A stretch of DNA of 64,000 nucleotides from Rhodoferax sediminis. GTDB taxonomy: Bacteria > Pseudomonadota > Gammaproteobacteria > Burkholderiales > Burkholderiaceae_C. A program made the position numbers and the translations under genes. The notes under the pieces are model-generated. The model saw only the letters and a program-made list of their open reading frames with translations, searched no databases and was not told where the DNA came from. Shown here one piece after another: positions 56,854 to 64,000 of this stretch. The DNA lies in contig NZ_CP035503.1 of NCBI RefSeq assembly GCF_006970865.1, positions 3,857,001 to 3,921,000 of the forward strand. Direction: 5' to 3'. How positions within the stretch are numbered: position 1 is the first letter of the stretch; each line of letters starts with the position of its first letter.

Positions 56854-57986
56854 GTTTTCGCAATCTCATCCTCGGTCAGCGTGGGATGCACCAGAAACAT
56901 CAGGCTGGTTTCGCCCAACTCACGCGCTACGGGCAGACGCTCGGCCGGACGCCAGCCGGTATGGTCGAAGGCCTTTTCGAGATACACCTCAGAGCACGAC
57001 CCCTGGTAGCAAGGAACACCTTCGGCCTTGATGGCTTCCACAATGCGGTCGCGATCCCAGCCAGGGGCCAGGCGATCAGGCCGCACATACACATAGCATT
57101 TGTAATGCGCATGCATGCTGCCCGCAGGCACGGCTGGCACACGCACCACCGCATGCGGACGGCAGGCGGCCCAAATCGCCTCGGCATGTCGCGTACGTTT
57201 CGCCGTCCAGTCGGCCATGCGGCGCAGCTGGATGCGGCCAATGGCGGCCTGCACCTCCAGCATGCGCCAGTTGGTGCCAAAGCTTTCATGCACCCAGCGA
57301 AAGCCCGGCGGATGCTGGCGCTCGTACACCGCCTCGTAGCTCTTGCCATGGTCCTTGTACGACCACATGCTGGACCAAAGCGCGTGGTCGTTGGTGGTGA
57401 CCATGCCACCCTCGCCTGCGGTGGTCATGATTTTGTCCTGGCAAAATGACCACGCACCCACGTGACCTATAGACCCAACGCTACGATCTTTATAGCGCGC
57501 GCCATGCGCCTGGGCGCAATCCTCGATCACCTTAAAGTCATGCGCCTGCGCCAGCGCCATGATCGGATCCATGTCGCAGGGCCAGCCGGCCAGGTGCACG
57601 CAAATCACCGCTTTGGTCGCGGGCGTGAGCACCCGGGCGATCGTGGCGGCAGACAGGTTGCCGCTGTCGGGCTCCACATCGGCAAACACCGGCATGGCGC
57701 CGGCATTGACCACGCACGAGACGCTGGCCATGAAGGTGCGCGGCGTCACCACCACCTCGTCGTCCGGGCCAACGCCCAGCGCCTTGAGTGCGACATCCAG
57801 CGCCAGCGTGCCATTGGCCAGCGCCACGGCATGCCCGGTGCCCGTCCACGCGGCAAACTCTTTTTCAAACGCGCGGCATTCCTGTCCGGTCCAGTAATTG
57901 ACCTTGTTGGACAGCACAACGTCGCGCACGGCATCGGCCTCTTCTTCGGTAAAGCTCGGCCACGGGGAAAATTCGGTATTCAACAC
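56811..57986 (-). CDS. DegT/PglE-like PLP aminotransferase (bacillosamine type)
   Basis: PLP enzyme of 391 residues. EVVVTPRTFMASVSCVVNAGAMPVFADVEPDSGNL is the fold-type I start, and the lysine that binds PLP is in WSFCQDKIMTTAGEGGMVTTND. It should transfer an amino group to C4 of the keto sugar made by the WbpM/PglF-like dehydratase, giving the UDP-4-amino sugar. It starts three bases after the acetyltransferase stop. Its 3' end adjoins the truncated sugar transferase, and the native C-terminus may have been affected. Confidence 0.9.
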   Translation of the reverse strand: MLNTEFSPWPSFTEEEADAVRDVVLSNKVNYWTGQECRAFEKEFAAWTGTGHAVALANGTLALDVALKALGVGPDDEVVVTPRTFMASVSCVVNAGAMPVFADVEPDSGNLSAATIARVLTPATKAVICVHLAGWPCDMDPIMALAQAHDFKVIEDCAQAHGARYKDRSVGSIGHVGAWSFCQDKIMTTAGEGGMVTTNDHALWSSMWSYKDHGKSYEAVYERQHPPGFRWVHESFGTNWRMLEVQAAIGRIQLRRMADWTAKRTRHAEAIWAACRPHAVVRVPAVPAGSMHAHYKCYVYVRPDRLAPGWDRDRIVEAIKAEGVPCYQGSCSEVYLEKAFDHTGWRPAERLPVARELGETSLMFLVHPTLTEDEIAKTCKVLAAVLRQAGR

Positions 57987-57989
57987 AAT

Positions 57990-58649
57990 TCAACCTTTCA
58001 AAAATGGCTTCGCCGGGTTGCCCACCACGGTGACACCGGGCGGCACGTCGCGCGTGACCACCGCGCCCATGCCAACCACAGCCCCCCGGCCAATCACCAG
58101 CGGCTGCCCCGGCTTGCCCTGCTTGATGACAGCGCCCGTACCAATGTAGGCGTGGTCCTCGATGACGATGTTGCCATTGCACTGAACCCCTGGCGCGAAG
58201 GTGACGAAATCGCCGATCACGCAGTCGTGCTCCACATAACTGTACAGATTGGCATGAAAGTGTCGTCCGACACGGATATTGGACGTGAGCGTGACAAAGG
58301 GGCTCAGCACCGCGCCCTCGCCCAGCGTCACCTCGTCCATGGTGACCACGTTGGCGGCGGCCACCGTCCACGGCTGCACGCCATCGGCGGCGCAACGCGC
58401 GGCCAGCTTCTCGCGCACGACACTGTTGGCAATGGCCAGCACCGCATGACGAGCGCCGGCTTGCGCCTGCAGGAATTCCGCATAGCGCAGCACCCGTTGG
58501 CCATTGACCATGGGCGCCTTGGGCTGGTCGTCCACAAACACCAGTTGCGTGGCCGCAATGCCCTGGCGCAGCAATTGCGCACGCGCCAGTGGCATCACCC
58601 CTCGACCGCAGCCGCTGACACCGTATACGGCAAAAAGAGGCAGTGTCAT
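57990..58649 (-). CDS. PglD-like UDP-4-amino-sugar N-acetyltransferase
   Basis: Left-handed beta-helix acetyltransferase of 219 residues. An N-terminal Rossmann-like part (LFAVYGVSGCGRGVMPLA) precedes hexapeptide repeats. The catalytic histidine is in SYVEHDCVIGDFVTFAPG, equivalent to PglD His125, and VIGRGAVVGMGAVVTRDVPPGVTVVGNPAKPF is the coenzyme A end. It completes UDP-N,N'-diacetylbacillosamine. The start overlaps the PglC-like gene by four bases. Confidence 0.9.
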   Translation of the reverse strand: MTLPLFAVYGVSGCGRGVMPLARAQLLRQGIAATQLVFVDDQPKAPMVNGQRVLRYAEFLQAQAGARHAVLAIANSVVREKLAARCAADGVQPWTVAAANVVTMDEVTLGEGAVLSPFVTLTSNIRVGRHFHANLYSYVEHDCVIGDFVTFAPGVQCNGNIVIEDHAYIGTGAVIKQGKPGQPLVIGRGAVVGMGAVVTRDVPPGVTVVGNPAKPFLKG

Positions 58650-59251
58650 CGCTTGTCCCCGATTTGCGAGCCGGTGAAGCGCGGCATCGTGGCTTCACCC
58701 GCAGCGCTGATGCCGTCGCGCACCAGCACCTTGCGCACCGTTCGCCACAGAATCTTGACGTCCAGCGACAGCGTGCGGTGGTCAACGTACCAGACGTCAA
58801 GCTTGAACTTGTCGTCCCAACTCAGCGCATTGCGGCCGTTCACCTGCGCCCAGCCGGTGATGCCGGGGCGCACCTCATGGCGGCGCGCCTGCTCGGGCGA
58901 GTACAGCGGCAAATACTCCATGAGCAGCGGGCGCGGGCCGACCAGGCTCATATCGCCCCTGAGCACGTTCCATAGTTCGGGCAACTCGTCCAGGCTGGTA
59001 GCACGCAGGAAGCGGCCAAAGGCCGTGAGGCGATCGGCATCGGGCAGCAACTGGCCATCGGGTCCGCATGCATCAGTCATGGTGCGGAACTTGACCATCC
59101 GGAACGGCCGGCCATGCAGGCCTGGACGAATTTGACGAAAAAACACCGGGCTGCCCAGCTTGCGGCGCACCTGCCACATCAAAAATAATAGCGGCAGGCC
59201 TAGCAACAGCAAGGACAGGGCAGATAAAGCAGTATCGAAAATTCGCTTCAC
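58646..59251 (-). CDS. PglC-like phosphoglycosyl transferase
   Basis: Monotopic membrane enzyme of 201 residues. [28 protein letters not shown] is the re-entrant membrane helix, followed by GSPVFFRQIRPGLHGRPFRMVKFRTM, the catalytic Asp-Glu pair in TSLDELPELWNVLRGDMSLVGPRP, and ITGWAQVNGRNALSW. It should move phospho-diNAcBac onto undecaprenyl phosphate to start the oligosaccharide. Overlaps of four bases join it to the glycosyltransferase upstream and PglD-like gene downstream. Confidence 0.92.
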   Translation of the reverse strand: MKRIFDTALSALSLLLLGLPLLFLMWQVRRKLGSPVFFRQIRPGLHGRPFRMVKFRTMTDACGPDGQLLPDADRLTAFGRFLRATSLDELPELWNVLRGDMSLVGPRPLLMEYLPLYSPEQARRHEVRPGITGWAQVNGRNALSWDDKFKLDVWYVDHRTLSLDVKILWRTVRKVLVRDGISAAGEATMPRFTGSQIGDKR

Positions 59252-60366
59252 GCAATTCCCATCTCGCGCAACATCACGGCATTGACCTTGTGCACATCGT
59301 ACTTGTCCTCGGCCAGCTGGCGCGAACGCCGGCCCATGCTTTGTGCAAGCGCTGGCGCATCAATGAAACGCTGCATGGCCTGCTCCAGCGCCTCAATGGA
59401 TTTGACAGGCACCAGAAATCCGTTGTCGCCATCAACTACGGTTTCGCGACAGCCAGGAGCATCTGTCGTAATGACGGCACGCCCCATGGCCATGGCTTCC
59501 AGCACAGTACGCGGCGTTCCCTCCCGGTAAGAAGGCAACACATACACGCTGCTAGCCCGAATCGCTGGGCGCACGTCGGACAGGCGTCCCAAATACTCCA
59601 GTGCGCCCTCGGCCACCCAGGAATCCAACTCGGCCTTGGCAATAGCGTCAGGGTTGGAGTCGATCCATCCCACCAAACTGCACCTCGCTTCCGGATGTCG
59701 GTTCCTGACCCGGCGTGCCGCTTCAGCGTACTCGCGCACGCCCTTGTCACCCAGCAGACGCGCAATCAGCAAAAAGTGAACGCCATGTTCAGCCAGCGGC
59801 GCCACGGCATATTGCGCCACATCCACCCCGGAGCCATTAACTACGCACGACGGAATCCCGGGCAGCAAAATGCCTGCGCTGCGAAACAAAGATTCATCAT
59901 CGGGGTTCTGGAAGAACACCTTGTGCGTGCGTCCCAAGGCCAGCGCATACAACCGCTGCACGATCAATCGCAAGGCACTACGTCGAGCCTCCCCCTGGAA
60001 TGCAAAACCCAAGCCGGTGATGAGCGCAAAGCGCTTCGGCACGCGCGCCCACCAGGCTGCCAGCGAACCATAAATTGCGGGTTTGATGGTGTAACCCATC
60101 ACATAGTCGGGGCGAATCGACCGCATCAGGCACCACAGGGACAGCAGCGTCTTCAGGTCGGCCAGTGGGTTCATGCCGGTACGTCGCAGTGGAATGGAGT
60201 GCACAACCAAACCCTGTAACTCCAGCTTCGTCCGCACTTCATCACCACGCGGAACATCCGGAGCAGCCACATGCACCTGCAAACCTTTGGCCTGCAAGGC
60301 AGAAATCAACGCTCCCCTGAAGTGCAGCAGCGATTCGGGGAACCCCGCTATCAGCAAAAACTTCAT
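59248..60366 (-). CDS. GT4-family glycosyltransferase (PglA-like)
   Basis: Glycosyltransferase of 372 residues, GT-B fold. [28 protein letters not shown] is the acceptor-domain start; [20 protein letters not shown] and [37 protein letters not shown] carry the EX7E donor motif of GT4. In Pgl-type loci the enzyme at this position adds the second sugar, often GalNAc, to undecaprenyl-diphospho-bacillosamine. The start ATG ends at 60366 and overlaps asnB-like gene stop by four bases. Confidence 0.88.
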   Translation of the reverse strand: MKFLLIAGFPESLLHFRGALISALQAKGLQVHVAAPDVPRGDEVRTKLELQGLVVHSIPLRRTGMNPLADLKTLLSLWCLMRSIRPDYVMGYTIKPAIYGSLAAWWARVPKRFALITGLGFAFQGEARRSALRLIVQRLYALALGRTHKVFFQNPDDESLFRSAGILLPGIPSCVVNGSGVDVAQYAVAPLAEHGVHFLLIARLLGDKGVREYAEAARRVRNRHPEARCSLVGWIDSNPDAIAKAELDSWVAEGALEYLGRLSDVRPAIRASSVYVLPSYREGTPRTVLEAMAMGRAVITTDAPGCRETVVDGDNGFLVPVKSIEALEQAMQRFIDAPALAQSMGRRSRQLAEDKYDVHKVNAVMLREMGIA

Positions 60367-62300
60367 TGGGCCGCCAGCCACGACTGAAACATCAACACGC
60401 TCCACAGACGATGTGCCCAGTTGCGCCTTCCGCTCAAATGCTCGGCCCACATCTGGCGTACCGGCTCAGGATTGAAAAAACCCTCCTGACGCAGACGTGA
60501 GCCCTCGAGCAAATCCTCGGCCCAACTGCGCAGTGGCCCACGCAACCAGTCGTGCAGCGGAATGCCAAACCCCATCTTCGGCCGCTCTATCAGTTCGCGT
60601 GGCACGTGGCGATACAACACCTGGCGTAGCGGCCACTTGGTCTGGCCGTCCCTCAGCTTGTATTCAAGAGGAAGGCGCCAGGCAAATTCAAACACCCGGT
60701 GGTCCAGAAATGGCACCCGGGTTTCCAGGCTGACACCCATGGCAGCACGGTCTACCTTGCACAGAATGTCGTCGGGCAGGTAGCTGATAGCGTCCAGCGC
60801 CATCATGCGCTCGACGCCGCTCAAGCCATCCAGCGCCGGGCGCAGCCCCGTCAGGTTTGTGGGCGGCTCTTGCCCATTGATAACCCACTGCGCAGGATTG
60901 CGCAATTGCGACACAAGCCCCAGATACAACTCATCCACAGAGCTGCTAGCGAGCACACCCGCGCCCTTGTGCAGCTTGTCGCCAAAGGTGGCGTGTTTCA
61001 CTGCCCCTGGAATCCAACCCGACAGCCGATCCCACGCGGCGGGTGAGAGCGCCGTGATGGCGCGGGCTGCGGCAGAGCGCACAGGCGCCGGCACACGCGC
61101 CAACTTGCGCCACAAGCTTGAGGTGATCTGGTAGCGGTTGTAGCCCGCAAACAATTCATCCCCTGCGTCCCCCGAGAGCGATACCTTGACGTGCTGCCTC
61201 GCCAACTCGCTCACCAAATAAGTGGGGATTTGGGATGAATCTGCAAACGGCTCGTCATACAACGCTGGCAAACGCGGAATGACGGCCATGGCCTGCGCGG
61301 GGGTGACATACAGCTCGGTATGCTCCGTGCCCAGGTGCTGCGCGACGGCCTTGGCGTGCTCGCCTTCGTTGTAGCCCTGCTCTCGAAAGCCGATGGTGAA
61401 GGTCTTGACTGGCCTTGAAGACTGAGCCTGCATCAATGCCACAACCGTCGAGGAATCAACGCCGCCAGACAAAAAGGCCCCCAGCGGAACATCGGCCATC
61501 ATCTGCCGGGCCACAGCATCCTTGGCCAGCCGCTCCAGCTCAGACACGGCCTCGTCGGGTGAGCCAGGAAATGAACTCGCCTGGCCAGACTGTGCCACGC
61601 TAACGGCACTCCAATAAACCTGGATGCGCGGCTCTGGCGCCGTCACGGAGACGGTGAGCAGACATCCGGGCTCCAGTTTGGCAATCCCCTGGTAGATCGA
61701 ATATGGAGCCGGCACATAGGCATGCCGCAACAGCAGCGACAGCGCGCCCCGGTCAACCTCGGCGGCAAAGGCCGGATGGGCGCGAAGCGCTTTCAATTCC
61801 GAACCGAACAAGAACGTCCGCTGGTTGCCCGTGCCTTGCCAGCCGTAATAGAGTGGCTTTTCGCCCATGCGGTCGCGCACCAGGGTCAGGGTGCATGCGG
61901 CCTTGTCCCAGACAGCAAAGGCGAACATGCCAATGCAGCGCTCCACGGCGCCCCGTATGCCCCAGGCGTCAAATCCGGCCAGCAGGGTTTCGGTGTCCGA
62001 ATGGCCACGCCAGGCCAAGCCGTCCATCTGCTCGCGCAAGTCCAGGTGGTTGTAGATTTCGCCGTTGAAGGCAATTACATACCGACCGCTGCCCGACGTC
62101 ATGGGTTGATGCCCGGCAGGCGACAAATCCACAATGGACAAACGCCGATGGCCGAAGCCTATACGGGCCTGTGCATCGCACCACACCCCGCCATCGTCTG
62201 GTCCGCGGTGCAAGAGGCGATTGGCCATCGCGGACAGCAGCGCCTCGTCATCCTGTCCACCATTGGATGGTCCGCCGAGAAACCCCGCAAAACCGCACAT
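60363..62300 (-). CDS. Glutamine-dependent asparagine-synthase-like amidotransferase
   Basis: Protein of 645 residues with the N-terminal glutaminase domain (Cys2 nucleophile in [49 protein letters not shown]) and a C-terminal AsnB-type synthetase domain with the ATP loop [15 protein letters not shown] near residue 265. In glycan loci such proteins often amidate a sugar uronic acid rather than make asparagine. The start overlaps the methyltransferase stop (TAATG). No uronic-acid-forming dehydrogenase is in the window, so the acceptor is unknown. Confidence 0.88.
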   Translation of the reverse strand: MCGFAGFLGGPSNGGQDDEALLSAMANRLLHRGPDDGGVWCDAQARIGFGHRRLSIVDLSPAGHQPMTSGSGRYVIAFNGEIYNHLDLREQMDGLAWRGHSDTETLLAGFDAWGIRGAVERCIGMFAFAVWDKAACTLTLVRDRMGEKPLYYGWQGTGNQRTFLFGSELKALRAHPAFAAEVDRGALSLLLRHAYVPAPYSIYQGIAKLEPGCLLTVSVTAPEPRIQVYWSAVSVAQSGQASSFPGSPDEAVSELERLAKDAVARQMMADVPLGAFLSGGVDSSTVVALMQAQSSRPVKTFTIGFREQGYNEGEHAKAVAQHLGTEHTELYVTPAQAMAVIPRLPALYDEPFADSSQIPTYLVSELARQHVKVSLSGDAGDELFAGYNRYQITSSLWRKLARVPAPVRSAAARAITALSPAAWDRLSGWIPGAVKHATFGDKLHKGAGVLASSSVDELYLGLVSQLRNPAQWVINGQEPPTNLTGLRPALDGLSGVERMMALDAISYLPDDILCKVDRAAMGVSLETRVPFLDHRVFEFAWRLPLEYKLRDGQTKWPLRQVLYRHVPRELIERPKMGFGIPLHDWLRGPLRSWAEDLLEGSRLRQEGFFNPEPVRQMWAEHLSGRRNWAHRLWSVLMFQSWLAAQ

Positions 62301-63160
62301 TACCGAGTAACCTCGTCCGCCGAAGTGCGATAACCGACGGCACACCAGTATGGCAAATTCGGAGAGAATTCAACTCTCTCCAATCCTGCACGCTCCATCA
62401 TTTTTCTTATTTGCACGCGCGTAAAACGTTGCTCCAAGCGTGTCCCGAAGCGATCCAGTGCATCAGTTCGCATCGTATAAAAGCTACAGTCCTTGTATGA
62501 GCTCAATGGTATATTTCTTACATCTATACCAGCTTTTCCAAGCCCTAGAGTCAATTTTGCGATCGGGTAGTAAACCGCGCCGGCGATGATTTGACTTACC
62601 CAATATCTCAAAATATGAGGTAATTTCGAAACAACATTTCTTATAATATCGCTTAATTTCCATATTGCTCTAAACCATATGGGGCGATTATCGAATGCAT
62701 AATATAGGTAAGTTAAGAATGGCGCACCAGGTTTCAATTTCTGCACGCAGGAGGTGATGGCAGATTGCGTATCCGGCACATGATGTAATACACCTAAAGA
62801 GTAGCCGAAATCCATGCTTGCATCTTGCAATGGGATGGAATCCACGCTCGCCAAGTGAAATTCACAGTTATCGTTTCCAATTAAATTCCGCTTGGCCACT
62901 TTCAAGGCAACGCTTGGATCAATGCAATGCAAATGCCCGACCCTTGGCGCAACCAGCTTCGCCCAACGCCCGCTCCCACAGCCCAGATCAAATCCCACCG
63001 CATTTGACGGCAAAGAACTCCAAGGAAAAATTGCGAAATACATTTCGAATATCCGTCTCTGCTCCTCCAGAGGGAGCGCGGATTGATCGAATCTCTCCCA
63101 TTCATCACCGAAACCATTTACGGTTTTCGGGTCTAGATTATTGGTTTTGGTCGCCGTCAT
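62300..63160 (-). CDS. Class I SAM-dependent methyltransferase
   Basis: Methyltransferase of 286 residues. Motif I is [19 protein letters not shown] near residues 55-73, followed by HCIDPSVAL and the motif IV-like [20 protein letters not shown] hydrophobic stretch near residues 175-205 may touch the membrane. The gene is visibly lower in GC than the rest of the window, which suggests recent transfer as part of a glycan cassette. It may methylate a sugar or a lipid-linked glycan. Confidence 0.82.
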   Translation of the reverse strand: MTATKTNNLDPKTVNGFGDEWERFDQSALPLEEQRRIFEMYFAIFPWSSLPSNAVGFDLGCGSGRWAKLVAPRVGHLHCIDPSVALKVAKRNLIGNDNCEFHLASVDSIPLQDASMDFGYSLGVLHHVPDTQSAITSCVQKLKPGAPFLTYLYYAFDNRPIWFRAIWKLSDIIRNVVSKLPHILRYWVSQIIAGAVYYPIAKLTLGLGKAGIDVRNIPLSSYKDCSFYTMRTDALDRFGTRLEQRFTRVQIRKMMERAGLERVEFSPNLPYWCAVGYRTSADEVTR

Positions 63161-63206
63161 TTTTCAATAGCCCCTAATTGCAAAAACCCACAAATTCAAA
63201 CGCGCT

Positions 63207-64000
63207 TTAACTTTCTTCCACTTTTCGAATTACACTGGCGAGTATGGGTAAGTTTCGATGCAGCGAATAGTGTTGCACTATGCGCTCTCGACTGGCTCGC
63301 CCCATCCCGGTACGTTTGCTCGGCTGGTCACGCATCATCCTTAATGCCTCTACCCATTCCTGATGCGTCGCTGCCAACAAACCGCATTCATCGGTCACCA
63401 CATCAATATTTGCACCCACAGGAGATGCAATGACGGGCACGGCGCATGCCATGTACTGGATGAGCTTGAATGCACACTTTCCACGCGCCCAAACATCATC
63501 TGGCAAAGGCATTACGCCAACGTCGAAAGTGTTTATTAAATCGATCTCGGTGCGCTCTTGCCAGTCGAGTTCCGTGATTGTCACATTAGGTATGGCAGGT
63601 GCTTTGCCGCCTATCACGATCAATCGCACTGCGCCCTCCTGCCCCAAGACAGACAACGGCTCGACAAGGTCAAATAGATATGGAGCAGTGGATGGGGACC
63701 CGATCCATCCCACTGTAAAAACGCCGTTGCGACCGGCAGGCTTAGGCAGATAACGATCAGTGTCAACCACGGTGGGCAAGTAGTGAGTGTTGGCGTTGTG
63801 CTGTCTCGCGTATTGACCCAGCACATGATTACCCGCTGTCACGGCAGCAGCACCAGCCATCACAGTGTCGAACTTGCTTCCAAGAAAAGGAGATGTAACG
63901 GCAAATCGACTACTGCGGTATTTTAGATAAAACGCATCGTCAAAATCATAGATGTAAGGCCGGCGAATTAATGTGCGCTCTAGCCAACCCGGCATCAAGG
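63207..64000 (-). CDS. Glycosyltransferase family 4, partial (5' end outside the window)
   Basis: The C-terminal 263 or more residues of a GT4-type glycosyltransferase. VFTVGWIGSPSTAPYLFDLVEPL is the inter-domain start of the donor domain, and WARGKCAFKLIQYMACAVPVIASPVGAN contains the donor-binding motif with the KLIQYMA variant typical of surface-glycan enzymes. The open frame continues past 64000; the nearest ATG ends at 63995 but is probably internal, because YIYDFDDAFYLKYRSSR is part of the acceptor domain. It precedes the methyltransferase gene by 46 bases. Confidence 0.85.
   Translation of the reverse strand, partial: LMPGWLERTLIRRPYIYDFDDAFYLKYRSSRFAVTSPFLGSKFDTVMAGAAAVTAGNHVLGQYARQHNANTHYLPTVVDTDRYLPKPAGRNGVFTVGWIGSPSTAPYLFDLVEPLSVLGQEGAVRLIVIGGKAPAIPNVTITELDWQERTEIDLINTFDVGVMPLPDDVWARGKCAFKLIQYMACAVPVIASPVGANIDVVTDECGLLAATHQEWVEALRMMRDQPSKRTGMGRASRERIVQHYSLHRNLPILASVIRKVEES

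Noticed and set aside
60363..62300. Assigning the AsnB-like protein to asparagine biosynthesis with a gene symbol.
   Set aside because: It sits in a tightly coupled glycan operon, where such proteins usually amidate sugar acids, so the amino-acid role is not supported by context.

Overview
The window is chromosomal DNA from a GC-rich betaproteobacterium, most likely a member of the Comamonadaceae (Polaromonas, Rhodoferax or Variovorax type). The evidence is protein-level resemblance, LivHMGF/acyl-CoA ligase and beta-oxidation operons of betaproteobacterial layout, an slmA-argB pair, and short dispersed repeats typical of that family (ATAGCT...AAGGGCTA-AGGCC and CCCCCTCGGGGGGCAGCG...CGTGGGGGCC). 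I see no rRNA, tRNA, CRISPR array, complete insertion sequence or origin. No stretch over 300 bases lacks a gene; the longest gaps are 23748-24017 and 2357-2614.

Layout. 1-2.4 kb: an ATM1-type ABC exporter divergent from a YciA-like thioesterase. 2.6-9.4 kb: a branched-chain-type ABC importer (livH, livM, livG, livF) with an acyl-CoA ligase and a periplasmic binding protein, closed by a strong terminator. 9.5-10.9 kb: two Fe(II)/2-oxoglutarate oxygenases, the second AlkB. 11.7-23.7 kb: one long plus-strand run in which a tripartite RND efflux pump, a two-component system and trehalose genes (otsB, a GH15 enzyme, otsA) are joined by stop/start overlaps. 24.0-28.6 kb: an ECF42-type sigma factor with two DGPF/YCII proteins, two PhnB-like proteins, a MoaD/ThiS-like protein and a BNR beta-propeller; two promoters here share TGTCGA-N17-CGTC. 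28.8-39.5 kb: a minus-strand, TetR-led fatty-acid beta-oxidation operon. 39.6-49.6 kb: a sugar-acid catabolic locus with a polar-amino-acid-type ABC importer, an enolase-superfamily enzyme, two SDRs and an FAH hydrolase on the minus strand, divergent from a GntR regulator, a UxaA/GarD dehydratase and an Ldh-type dehydrogenase. 49.7-51.3 kb: slmA and argB. 51.3-64 kb: a surface-glycan locus on the minus strand with a Wzz-like protein, a complete predicted UDP-diacetylbacillosamine route (PglF-, PglE-, PglD- and PglC-like), glycosyltransferases, an asparagine-synthase-like amidotransferase and a methyltransferase. Between the PglF- and PglE-like genes lie two toxin-antitoxin modules (MNT/HEPN and VapBC) and a 5'-truncated second sugar transferase.

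How the genes work together. The liv/ligase block and the TetR-led operon together suggest uptake, CoA activation and beta-oxidation of acyl substrates. The 39.6-49.6 kb locus fits a non-phosphorylative sugar-acid route: dehydration, oxidation of the 2-keto-3-deoxy acid, then hydrolysis of the diketo acid. The ECF42 locus looks like a self-activating stress regulon. The glycan genes would build an undecaprenyl-linked oligosaccharide starting with bacillosamine. Gene functions are inferred from visible motifs and family resemblance; no database search was run.
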